From positions 1-33,017 of IMG/VR virus record IMGVR_UViG_3300032213_000991: a stretch of 33,017 nucleotides of DNA. The stretch is one strand, 5' to 3'. The stretch comes from a virus. The notes under the pieces are model-generated. The model had not been told where the DNA came from, did not search any database, and saw nothing but the letters and a program-made list of their open reading frames with translations. The position numbers and the translations under genes are program-made. Position 1 is the first letter of the stretch. Each line of letters opens with the position of its first letter. This document shows, piece by piece, positions 1-6,080 of this stretch.

Positions 1-123
1 GCTTTTTGTTCAGCGTACTGGGTCTGCTGTTGAAAGAGTTGTGCTTTAGCAGCTTCTGCAGATGCAGCTTGTTGAGTTGTAAGTCCCTGCATCAGCTTGG
101 CTTGTTCTGCTGCACTTAATTGA
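1..123. repeat. Left copy of 123-bp terminal direct repeat (circular join)
   Basis: Bases 1-123 are identical to 32895-33017. The repeat lies inside a coding sequence that reads in frame across the join. This is what an assembler produces from a circular or circularly permuted molecule, and implies a unit length of 32,894 bp. A genuine short terminal repeat of a linear virion DNA is less likely because it would cut a gene in two. Confidence 0.93.
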
Positions 124-443
124 GCGGCTGCCAATGAAGATGTAGCGCTTGCTTGTTGCGCAGCAATCTGATCTTTAGTTAGTTGACTTTGCTGAGCAGC
201 AAGGGCAATTTGTTGATCTCGTGTGAGCTTGGCTTGTTCTGCAGCAGAAAGACGATTTTTTTCAGCCTCGGATGCAGCTAAATCACGGGCTAATTTAGCC
301 TCTGCTGCAGCTTGATTCCGATTAAGAGTGGCTTGTTCAATTGCTGCAGCAGCATTTTCAGCTGCTTGCTTTCTGGCTTTATTTGCATTACTTACACCCG
401 CAACAGCTGCTGTTGCACCAATGACAGAAGCTACAACTCCCAT
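1..443 (-). CDS. Ala/Gln-rich coiled-coil virion-region protein A, 5' part (gene continues at 32894-32690)
   Basis: This is the N-terminal part of a 215-residue protein whose 3' part is at 32894-32690 once the circle is closed. The frame is continuous: the ATG at 443 is exactly 117 codons upstream of a Met codon in the repeated segment. A good GGAGG ribosome site sits 5 nt before the ATG and overlaps the end of the acetyltransferase gene. Residues 2-17 are small and hydrophobic. The rest is a long Ala/Gln/Glu/Lys helix, probably coiled coil, with the block LSAAEQAKL occurring twice. Position between terminase and portal genes suggests a structural or head/tail accessory role, but I recognise no family with certainty. 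It shares a C-terminal motif with the next gene (32101-32688). Confidence 0.85.
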   Translation of the reverse strand, partial: MGVVASVIGATAAVAGVSNANKARKQAAENAAAAIEQATLNRNQAAAEAKLARDLAASEAEKNRLSAAEQAKLTRDQQIALAAQQSQLTKDQIAAQQASATSSLAAAQLSAAEQAKLMQGLTTQQAASAEAAKAQLFQQQTQYAEQK

Positions 444-444
444 A

Positions 445-903
445 TCAACCTCCAATATATTTCACAAACAAACGCTCGGTCTCTTTATGACCAAGGCGAC
501 TCAATAAAACACCCATGTCTTTGTGCAACTTGGTGCCTGTATAGACACGTTCACATCCTCTTGCACTCAAAGACTTCTCTGCGTACTTGAACAAATCAAT
601 TCCAACTCTTCCTTTCCTGTAATCAGGATGGATAAAGTACATGTCAACATACGCAGTCAAACTATCCTTGTAATGCAGATGCGGTCTCACTATGCTTGCG
701 TGATAACCCACTAACTTGCCGTCATCTCTCAAAGTCACGATGTGCAAACCGTCTGCATCTTCAAGCAATTGAAAAGTTTCTATGTCTGGGTTGAGCTTTA
801 TCTTCTCTTTATCAAGAGCAATCTCATCCCAATGCATTGACCACAAATACCTCATGTCATCAATGCACTCAGATATCTTTTCAACAGCAAAGATTGTTGT
901 CAT
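445..903 (-). CDS. GNAT-family N-acetyltransferase
   Basis: The 152-residue product looks like a GNAT acyl-CoA transferase, which would move an acetyl group from acetyl-CoA to an amine; the substrate is unknown. The acetyl-CoA-binding motif A is visible around residues 87-110: a beta strand (AYVDMYFIHP), then RKGRVG at 96-101 (the R/Q-x-x-G-x-G/A loop), then a helix. The length is typical for a single GNAT domain. The gene sits 56 nt after the large terminase gene and directly before coiled-coil gene A, whose ribosome site is inside its last codons. It is therefore expressed with packaging and virion genes. GNAT genes do occur in podovirus genomes; modification of a virion or host protein is inference. 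Confidence 0.8.
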   Translation of the reverse strand: MTTIFAVEKISECIDDMRYLWSMHWDEIALDKEKIKLNPDIETFQLLEDADGLHIVTLRDDGKLVGYHASIVRPHLHYKDSLTAYVDMYFIHPDYRKGRVGIDLFKYAEKSLSARGCERVYTGTKLHKDMGVLLSRLGHKETERLFVKYIGG

Positions 904-931
904 ACAAAAATTTTATGGCTTAGTTTTACGA

Positions 932-976
932 ATATCAAATGGCATATATCAAGCCGATATCAAGTGAAAATATCAA
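932..976. repeat. Four direct repeats of ATATCAA
   Basis: ATATCAA occurs at 932-938, 946-952, 957-963 and 970-976, with start-to-start spacings of 14, 11 and 13 bp. The array covers the end of the large terminase gene and the short gap before the acetyltransferase gene. Spacing close to one helical turn suggests a protein-binding array (iteron-like, operator or packaging-related). No function can be read from the sequence alone. Confidence 0.55.
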
Positions 977-2513
977 AGTCAAGAACAGCTGTCGTCATGC
1001 CAGAAGCGCGGCCACCGAGCTGGTGTGTGCGGGTCATTCGGTTGTACTCGCCACCGCCCAGCATCAGATATCCAAATGAGTCACCAATGTGTGAGTGTTC
1101 GTTCTTGTTTGGTGCGTCTTTGAAGCGTTCATGGCCGGCACCTACTGCAACTCGCTTGAAATGGTAGCCACCGGCCAGTGCTTTGCGCAGAAGCTTGCAC
1201 TCTCTGTTCACAATCAGGCCAGGCTTACCCATAACCAGCCGCATCATGGGGGCGGCCGACGCTTCCCGACGCACTTTGAAGTCATTTGACGCAGTTGGCT
1301 GCGCTTTTAGACCCAGTGTTCGCAAGAAGTCAAAGGCTGTGACCTCATAGATGGCATCTCTGGCCATACCGGCTGGGTCACCCCAGATCAAAACCTGGTG
1401 ATTCGGATATCGAGCGTTGAGTTCAGCCAGCAGCTGCGTGCCAAAGCGCTCCAGGCCCATGTCGAAGGTGACAATTTCCTGGTGTATCACCCACCGCCCA
1501 TTGGGTAGACGCTGGCCAATGGTGGCTGCAGGCGTTAAACCGAAGTCAAGGCCCACCTGGATAGGCACGTTGGGGTCAATGTCGGTGTCGCCAGACATGG
1601 TCGAGTCGTCATACTCTGGCCAGACAGATCTACCCTCCTGGACATAGACGTATTCACCGCCTGCATAGCAGCGTATCCAGTCCAACGTCTTGCCGCCCAG
1701 CATCTGGAGGTAGTAACCAGGTGGCAAGTTGTTGCGGTTCTCAGCCTTGGGGTTGACCTTCCACCACTTGGCTGCTGCGAAGATGTGATCGTTGGCCTCT
1801 GGCATCTCTGGCAAGTTCTCAGGGTCAACCGGCACCACGCCACCAGGCTGCTTGAAAAACTTCCAAGCAAACTGGCCGGTAAGCTTTTCTTTTTCAGCCA
1901 GTTTGTACCACCAGTGGTCGTCATCCATCGGGTTGGTGTCCATCCAGATCCCCGACCAGGTCGCACCGCCATCACGCTTGGTCGGATATCGGCCCACACG
2001 GTGGGTCAAGCCATCGATCACAGCTTTGGGCAACTCACGCGCTTCATTCACCCAGGCACCAGTCAGCTCAAGAGACAGCAACTTGCGCACGTCTTTGGGT
2101 TGGTCAAGGGCTAAGAAGATCACCTCGCAGTCAATGCCGGCTGCGTCACCACGGCTGGGCAGTTTGATGTGGTGCGTGATAGGCGGTGTCCACAGTAGTG
2201 GCCCAAAGGTTGACTCAGGAAAAAGATCGATCCACGTTTTGATCGTGGTGGTCTTGAGCATGGGGTAGCTGTTACGCACAATGGCAAAGCGCGAGTAGCG
2301 GATGCCGTCAATGGGGGAGGGCTTTTGTTTAACAGCACGCATCATGATCTCGGCTGCGCACGCATAAGACTTGCCCGAGCCCACCGGCCCCATCATGCCG
2401 CGCACAAATGCGTTGCTTTGCAAGAAACCCCAAACCTGGGGGCTTTCGCTGAAGTCCAGGTTCAGCCCCGTTGTGGGCATCTGCTTGCCGCTTTGTTCTT
2501 TAGTCCGGCTCAT
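960..2513 (-). CDS. terL: Terminase large subunit (packaging ATPase/nuclease)
   Basis: The 517-residue motor protein translocates DNA into the prohead and cuts it. The N-terminal ATPase has a Walker A GPVGSGKS at residues 42-49. A Walker B-like strand TGAWVNEA follows, with the presumed catalytic Glu at 157; the usual Asp before it is Asn156. A coupling motif MDTNP comes later. The C-terminal RNase H-like nuclease has its acidic residues at about Asp323 (VGLDFG), Asp379 (WGDPAG) and Asp478 (HIGDSFG). Length is normal for the family. The start at 2513 has an AAGG ribosome site 6 nt upstream and overlaps a 51-codon gene by 14 nt. The small subunit lies just upstream of that gene. The motifs fit the terminases of podoviruses with head-to-tail connector portals. 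Confidence 0.96.
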   Translation of the reverse strand: MSRTKEQSGKQMPTTGLNLDFSESPQVWGFLQSNAFVRGMMGPVGSGKSYACAAEIMMRAVKQKPSPIDGIRYSRFAIVRNSYPMLKTTTIKTWIDLFPESTFGPLLWTPPITHHIKLPSRGDAAGIDCEVIFLALDQPKDVRKLLSLELTGAWVNEARELPKAVIDGLTHRVGRYPTKRDGGATWSGIWMDTNPMDDDHWWYKLAEKEKLTGQFAWKFFKQPGGVVPVDPENLPEMPEANDHIFAAAKWWKVNPKAENRNNLPPGYYLQMLGGKTLDWIRCYAGGEYVYVQEGRSVWPEYDDSTMSGDTDIDPNVPIQVGLDFGLTPAATIGQRLPNGRWVIHQEIVTFDMGLERFGTQLLAELNARYPNHQVLIWGDPAGMARDAIYEVTAFDFLRTLGLKAQPTASNDFKVRREASAAPMMRLVMGKPGLIVNRECKLLRKALAGGYHFKRVAVGAGHERFKDAPNKNEHSHIGDSFGYLMLGGGEYNRMTRTHQLGGRASGMTTAVLDFDIFT

Positions 2514-2655
2514 GCATACCTTTTTTCATTTTGCGAAGGTCAATCAACAAGTCCAGCTTGTCATCGCAGATGTCTTCCCATGCCTGGTCATCCAGGTCGG
2601 TATCCAGCTCAAGCATTAGCACGTCAATGATCCGATCAATCAGCTTTTCATCCAT
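2500..2655 (-). CDS. Small acidic helical protein between the terminase genes
   Basis: A 51-codon gene fills the gap between the two terminase genes. Its ATG lies one base past the small-subunit stop (TGAcATG), a GGGAG ribosome site precedes it, and its end overlaps the terL start by 14 nt, so translation is probably coupled. The product is strongly acidic and predicted helical (blocks such as LDTDLDDQAWEDI and DDKLDLLIDLRKMKKG). I recognise no family. A helper in terminase assembly is possible by position only. Confidence 0.7.
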   Translation of the reverse strand: MDEKLIDRIIDVLMLELDTDLDDQAWEDICDDKLDLLIDLRKMKKGMHEPD

Positions 2656-2656
2656 G

Positions 2657-3091
2657 TCAATCTCCCTTTACGTCAACAATGTCACTGATCGGAGACTTGA
2701 TATTGATCCCGATCACCGAAGGCTTGTCAGATTCATCTGGGTTGTCCAGCAGTCCAGAAGCCTTGGCCAGAATGCGCAGCACCCCGACCTTGTCATACAG
2801 CTCGATCTCAAGCGTTGAGTTGCCATCCCGATCAACCTTCTGCTTGATTGACTTGATGGCCGTCAAAGCATGCTCAGGAATCTGGTGCGCAGCCTTCACG
2901 GTCACGTTGCCACCTTCATCCCAAGTCATGATGTCGCTGATCTTGGTGTTGGCCATGCAAAGCAATGCATACGCCACAGCCTCACGGTTGCCGGCCAGCG
3001 TGGTAGACCTCTCAAGCCTGCGCTCAATCGAGCGAGTACCACCCCAGCCAGTCAAGTTGGGGATGTTCGATGGCGACTTAGGTCTGGCCAT
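2657..3091 (-). CDS. terS: Terminase small subunit
   Basis: The 144-residue product is called the DNA-recognition subunit of the packaging enzyme. The evidence is its size, its place just upstream of terL, and a typical C-terminal part (ALTAIKSIKQKV, then STLEIELYDKVGVLRIL and AKASGLL at about residues 75-117). This segment recurs in small terminases of podoviruses with this gene order. The basic N-terminus (MARPKSP) would suit DNA binding. Its ATG shares one base with the stop of the preceding gene (TGATG), implying coupling. It would choose the packaging site; whether packaging is cos- or pac-type cannot be read here. Confidence 0.85.
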   Translation of the reverse strand: MARPKSPSNIPNLTGWGGTRSIERRLERSTTLAGNREAVAYALLCMANTKISDIMTWDEGGNVTVKAAHQIPEHALTAIKSIKQKVDRDGNSTLEIELYDKVGVLRILAKASGLLDNPDESDKPSVIGINIKSPISDIVDVKGD

Positions 3092-3351
3092 CAGAACGGT
3101 ATATCGCTATCGTCAGATGCCATCACAGGCGCTGCTGCAGCTGTGGCCTCAACAGGCTTAGCAGCTTTGGGCTTACCGACCTTGACGCGAAACCACCACT
3201 CACCAGCCGATGTTTTGCCAGGCGTGATCTCCAAAAAGTGTGTAGCGCCATCAGGCAATATCACCTCGCCAGAGTAAGGCGCGTGCCAGTCCTCCACCTT
3301 GTTCTTGTTTACAAAAGCTTTGCCTTGTCCAGGTTTAAGTTCGTATGCCAT
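3091..3351 (-). CDS. Small protein with SSB-like acidic C-terminal tip
   Basis: The 86-residue protein has a compact, beta-rich N-terminal part (about residues 1-60, containing WHAPYSGEV and GEWWFRVKVGKPK), an Ala/Pro linker, and a C-terminus ending DDSDIPF. That ending matches the conserved acidic tip of bacterial single-stranded DNA-binding proteins, which recruits host repair and replication enzymes. The body is too short for a standard SSB OB fold, so it may be a divergent ssDNA-binding protein or a mimic of the SSB tip. A ribosome site AGGA is 7 nt before the ATG. It overlaps terS by one base and lies next to replication-type genes. Confidence 0.65.
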   Translation of the reverse strand: MAYELKPGQGKAFVNKNKVEDWHAPYSGEVILPDGATHFLEITPGKTSAGEWWFRVKVGKPKAAKPVEATAAAAPVMASDDSDIPF

Positions 3352-3360
3352 AAGTCAATC

Positions 3361-3711
3361 CTATCTGTTGGTAAGTGTACAAAATTGCGGAGAATGTTGG
3401 GAAAAATTGTGGGTAACCCCCGTATCGCTACGGTGAGGGGGAGGGGGGAAGGGTCGTTTTTCTACGCGCCCGTCAACGCGCCCGGTATTGCGCGTGTCAT
3501 GCCTGCGCATATGCTTTGCGATCGCTTCCAAGGCCACACGTCGCAGCATGCCCCCTGCTTGTACATAATCCATACGTTCGTATGCCATATGTACAGATTG
3601 ATTTAAACGACGTAGGAGCGATTGCAACATGTACAGGCTACCCATGCCTAGGCTTGCCTGTGATCGAAGCTTGGCGGTACCTTCTGACCCGCGGAGGAGG
3701 CATTGATTCAT
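3361..3711 (-). CDS. Possible 116-residue protein, or regulatory region mistaken for a gene
   Basis: An open frame of 116 codons starts with an ATG that overlaps the stop of the preceding gene (ATGA), as for neighbouring real genes. Residues 20-75 look like a plausible basic helical protein (for example LQSLLRRLNQSVHMAYERM). The last 40 residues are odd (PFPPPPH, coming from a G/C tract). The same DNA holds four TGTACA palindromes, two hairpins and a G-rich run. I keep it as uncertain: either a fast-evolving small gene with embedded sites, or a chance open frame in a control region. Confidence 0.4.
   Translation of the reverse strand: MNQCLLRGSEGTAKLRSQASLGMGSLYMLQSLLRRLNQSVHMAYERMDYVQAGGMLRRVALEAIAKHMRRHDTRNTGRVDGRVEKRPFPPPPHRSDTGVTHNFSQHSPQFCTLTNR
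3376..3635. promoter_or_regulatory. Cluster of TGTACA palindromes with hairpins and a G-tract
   Basis: TGTACA occurs at 3376-3381, 3560-3565, 3590-3595 and 3630-3635. Several are preceded at fixed distance by a TTGCA/ATGGA-like block (TTGCAACA before 3630; ATGGATTA before 3565 on the minus strand), as at other control regions of this phage. The segment also holds a 5-bp hairpin with a GCGA loop on the minus strand (3420-3433), a perfect inverted repeat CATACG-TT-CGTATG (3571-3584), and G runs at 3437-3441, 3443-3448 and 3451-3453. It could control the SSB-like and terminase genes downstream. No classic promoter is clear. Confidence 0.45.
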
Positions 3712-4646
3712 GACGCATCCCGCTTCAACTGTATCAATCCATCAACCAGGTGCTGCTCTTTCGGTGTGATGCCTTCAGCTGCGTAGATGGCCAGCAGGGT
3801 TGCGAGGCCGTCATCGATGTCCTGGTCGGTCAATCCGGCATCGATCAACTTTGGAACTTGGTTGCCTAGAACTAACCTTAGTCTTTCTTTTGTATTTAAA
3901 TAATTATCTATACTAGTCTTTCTTATGTGTTCTTCTGCGTTAAGGGCAACCGTATTAGGTTGCCTATATGGTTGCCTATGGAGCGCTTCATTGGCAACTT
4001 TAGAACTCTCTACATGGGCAACCTCTGGGGTTGCGTATGTAGGTTCCTTTGGTGGCTTCTTTTTAGCGATCTCTTCCTTCATTTTTCTGACAGTCATGCT
4101 GTCCTTTTTCTCTGCCATGGTTGGCTCCTTTCTTGGTTGGTTATTCCTGAGTGCTTGACCGATCAGCTTGGCAATGCGAGCCTGGCCAGCTCGGTCTATC
4201 TCTTGCTGTTCAGCCATGGCTTGCTCCTGTTTGATCACTGGTGGCCGTGTGTCCTCGATTGAGTTGGTCACTGCGATGGCCGTGGCTGTGTCTACGGTGA
4301 TATCAAAGATCACACGCACTGTGTTTGATCTCTCGCCTCTAAAGCCTTTCCTGACCACCTCAACGTAGCCTGCAGCGATCAGCTTGGCCATCTGCTTGGT
4401 GATGGCCTGGCGGCTGACCTTCATGTCCTCGGCCAGCTTCTTCTGGCTAACCCAAGTAAAGCCTGCTCGGTTGCAATAGCTGCACAACACGGCGAGTATT
4501 CGCAGCATGTTGTCTGTGATGGCCTTGTCAGTGACGGCTCTGATCGGCAGCACAGACACCTTGCGCTGATCCGGCATCGGATCTTTTTCTTTGATGCGCG
4601 GCTTCTTTGGTAGCGCAAATGCTATTTGTTCAGACATGTCGCTCAT
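3708..4646 (-). CDS. Helix-turn-helix replication-type protein
   Basis: The 312-residue protein has a winged helix-turn-helix near residues 45-115. The core WVSQKKLAEDMKVSRQAITK is followed by a wing (MAKLIAAGYVEVVRKG). This resembles the N-terminal HTH of phage and plasmid replication initiators of the HTH_36 type. The middle (about 140-230) is a charged, low-complexity linker rich in Lys, Pro and Glu. The C-terminal 80 residues are helical. It lies in a block with RusA, a winged-helix protein and an SSB-tail-like protein. With no polymerase or helicase gene present, it is the best candidate for starting replication and recruiting host machinery. A transcription regulator is the alternative. 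ATG at 4637 is an alternative start. Confidence 0.65.
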   Translation of the reverse strand: MSDMSEQIAFALPKKPRIKEKDPMPDQRKVSVLPIRAVTDKAITDNMLRILAVLCSYCNRAGFTWVSQKKLAEDMKVSRQAITKQMAKLIAAGYVEVVRKGFRGERSNTVRVIFDITVDTATAIAVTNSIEDTRPPVIKQEQAMAEQQEIDRAGQARIAKLIGQALRNNQPRKEPTMAEKKDSMTVRKMKEEIAKKKPPKEPTYATPEVAHVESSKVANEALHRQPYRQPNTVALNAEEHIRKTSIDNYLNTKERLRLVLGNQVPKLIDAGLTDQDIDDGLATLLAIYAAEGITPKEQHLVDGLIQLKRDAS

Positions 4647-4866
4647 TCTTTGCTATCTCTCTCATGTACTGGCGCACCCTCAAGTTGGCGTTTACGCCAT
4701 AGACTTTGTCGACGGCTGCCAAGTGCCTGTCCACCAGGGGTTTGTCTTTGGTGATCTCCCATGTCGTCAACAGCTCTCTGGCCACAGCGGTGAGCAGGAT
4801 CGTCATGTCTGGCTCTACTGGGCCTTTGTGTTTGTGATAGTGAGGTTTCCATGGCCGCTTAATCAT
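4630..4866 (-). CDS. Hypothetical 78-residue protein
   Basis: This small gene is locked in the leftward series: its ATG overlaps the preceding stop (ATGA at 4866-4863) and its end overlaps the next gene by 17 nt. The N-terminus is basic (MIKRPWKPHYHKHKG); the rest is predicted helical with a central TILLTAVARELLTTW. I recognise no family or motif. Tight packing in the replication block supports a real gene of early function. Confidence 0.65.
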   Translation of the reverse strand: MIKRPWKPHYHKHKGPVEPDMTILLTAVARELLTTWEITKDKPLVDRHLAAVDKVYGVNANLRVRQYMREIAKNERHV

Positions 4867-5087
4867 TCTGGTTTGGGGCAGTCTTCGGGCACATCAACAA
4901 CACACCACACCGCAGCCCACTGGCCACGCTCTGGGCCTGTCCAACGGTCAATATATGAGTCCGGCATGACCTTGAGTGATCTGGTGATGTCACGCATGCC
5001 TGAGTCAGTACGGTGGGACAGCTGCCTGGTAGTCATACCTTCATGGCCACGCAGCAATGCGCGTAGCTTCGCCTGCAGCTGTGTCAT
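4863..5087 (-). CDS. Small winged-helix DNA-binding protein
   Basis: The 74-residue product has a helix-turn-helix-like segment (GMTTRQLSHRTDSGMRDITRSL, within residues 17-38) followed by a short wing and the C-terminal pattern WCVVDVPEDCPKPE. Similar small HTH proteins ending in a PEDCPKP-type tail occur in phage replication regions, from memory. The start at 5087 is chosen because its ATG overlaps the stop of the upstream CxxC gene (ATGA); a GTG further upstream would lie inside that gene. A role in regulation or replication is inferred. Confidence 0.6.
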   Translation of the reverse strand: MTQLQAKLRALLRGHEGMTTRQLSHRTDSGMRDITRSLKVMPDSYIDRWTGPERGQWAAVWCVVDVPEDCPKPE

Positions 5088-5257
5088 CTGCGGCCCTTCA
5101 TCTTGTCCACCCAGCACACTGCGCAGTACCACCGACGTGGGCTGGTCTGCACACCGCCTTCTGGTGGCTTTCGTTCTTCACATTTGTGGCACAGCTTGAA
5201 TGGCTGGCCATTGACGCTGCTGCCCTTTAAGCTGACCTGGTGTCTTGCAAAACTCAT
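5084..5257 (-). CDS. Small CxxC-CxxC putative zinc-binding protein
   Basis: A 57-residue protein carries two cysteine pairs, CHKC at residues 23-26 and CAVC at 45-48. The 18-residue spacing is typical of a zinc ribbon or treble-clef finger. The rest is basic (EERKPPEGG, SPRRW, KMKGRR), suiting nucleic-acid binding. Its ATG overlaps the RusA stop and its stop overlaps the next start, both as ATGA. Function beyond likely zinc and nucleic-acid binding is unknown; phage zinc-ribbon proteins often accompany resolvases in such blocks. Confidence 0.7.
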   Translation of the reverse strand: MSFARHQVSLKGSSVNGQPFKLCHKCEERKPPEGGVQTSPRRWYCAVCWVDKMKGRR

Positions 5258-5676
5258 TTCAATCTCTCGTGGATGTAGACCTCGATGCGCGGGTCATACG
5301 AATATTCTTTTTCTATGACCAGGCGAGTGACTTGTTTGTCATCAACGTAGACCACATGGCATGCGTCAAGCACCGCCTTGGCCACGTTGTCGATGTCTGG
5401 CTTACCTGGTATCAGTGCGTTGTTCAGCGCCAGCATTTGCTTGTGCTTAGGCCAGCTTGGCGGTATGCCGTAGAAGGCCACAATGCGCATGCTGATGGGT
5501 GTTGTGAGCAATGCCATGCCGTTCATTGCAAACGTCGCCTGGCGTGCGATAGCCTGCTCATACGTCACAGTCTTTGCAGGCGTGTACATGCGCACATAGC
5601 CGCCCTGGCTGCTGGCCCGTGGCCGGCCCTTGCCGACTGGTTGACCAGGAACAACAAAGTACAGGGCAACGCTCAT
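5254..5676 (-). CDS. rusA: RusA-family Holliday junction resolvase
   Basis: The 140-residue endodeoxyribonuclease would cut four-way junctions formed during recombination-driven replication, clearing DNA for packaging. Family marks are the N-terminal PGQPVGKGRPR (about 10-20) and the catalytic region GKPDIDN (Asp94, Asp96), followed by VLDA and VYVDDKQV (Asp112/113). These match the acidic metal-binding residues of E. coli RusA. Length is normal for the family. Its ATG overlaps the preceding stop (ATGA). It is functionally linked to the YqaJ-type exonuclease and RecT-type annealase of the rightward unit. Confidence 0.92.
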   Translation of the reverse strand: MSVALYFVVPGQPVGKGRPRASSQGGYVRMYTPAKTVTYEQAIARQATFAMNGMALLTTPISMRIVAFYGIPPSWPKHKQMLALNNALIPGKPDIDNVAKAVLDACHVVYVDDKQVTRLVIEKEYSYDPRIEVYIHERLK

Positions 5677-5849
5677 AGGTAGCCTGCTTGACGCATGTCT
5701 TTGACAAATGCATCAACGTCAGGGCAGGGGATATCACGCCAGCAGGCACCGTCCCCAGTGAGAAAGAGCGCCTCGGTCAACACGTCCTCTGGTATGGGCT
5801 TGCCATCCTTGGCCATGTTGAGCATCTTCAGAGCTTCTTCGTGGTTCAT
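5673..5849 (-). CDS. Hypothetical 58-residue protein upstream of rusA
   Basis: A short gene fits exactly between the ribbon-helix-helix gene and rusA, with ATGA overlaps at both ends. The product is acidic (EDVLTEALFLTGDG, CPDVDAFVKDM) and has no recognised motif apart from two cysteines at 36 and 42. The exact tiling argues that it is translated. Function unknown. Confidence 0.65.
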   Translation of the reverse strand: MNHEEALKMLNMAKDGKPIPEDVLTEALFLTGDGACWRDIPCPDVDAFVKDMRQAGYL

Positions 5850-6040
5850 TGTTTGACCCCAGACAGAAAGCGCTCCAGGCGTGGGCTGAGCTGGCCATAG
5901 CGGGGCTGCAGCTGCTCACGCACACACTGGTCAATGAGTGAGGCGCGAGAGCGGCTTTGATCTTCGGCAGCTCTGTCAAGCAGCGACCTGGTGTCAGGAC
6001 GTAAGCGCATTAGGAATGGTTTGGGTTTGGTGTCTTGCAT
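5846..6040 (-). CDS. Ribbon-helix-helix (Arc/MetJ-like) DNA-binding protein
   Basis: A 64-residue protein with a short N-terminal strand (KPFLMRLRPDTR, about 6-17) followed by two helices (SLLDRAAEDQ; SRASLIDQCVREQL) matches the ribbon-helix-helix plan, in which dimers insert a two-stranded ribbon into the DNA groove. The ATG at 6040 is chosen because earlier in-frame starts would run through the control region; no strong ribosome site is seen. It is the first gene of the leftward unit and faces the recombinase gene across a stretch with three TGTACA-type sites. It is the prime candidate for an autoregulator acting on those sites. Confidence 0.75.
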   Translation of the reverse strand: MQDTKPKPFLMRLRPDTRSLLDRAAEDQSRSRASLIDQCVREQLQPRYGQLSPRLERFLSGVKQ

Positions 6041-6080
6041 GGTGGATATGTCAGTTAGATATACCCTCCGATTGTTGCGT

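Noticed and set aside
1-123. Terminal repeat as a true T7-like direct terminal repeat
   Set aside because: It lies within one gene that reads in frame across the join; a linear virion with these ends would split the gene. Cannot be wholly excluded without read data.
5558-5749. Minus-strand frame of 63 codons overlapping the start of rusA
   Set aside because: It is out of frame with rusA and the 58-codon gene, both of which tile with ATGA overlaps; Cys-rich composition fits a shadow frame.
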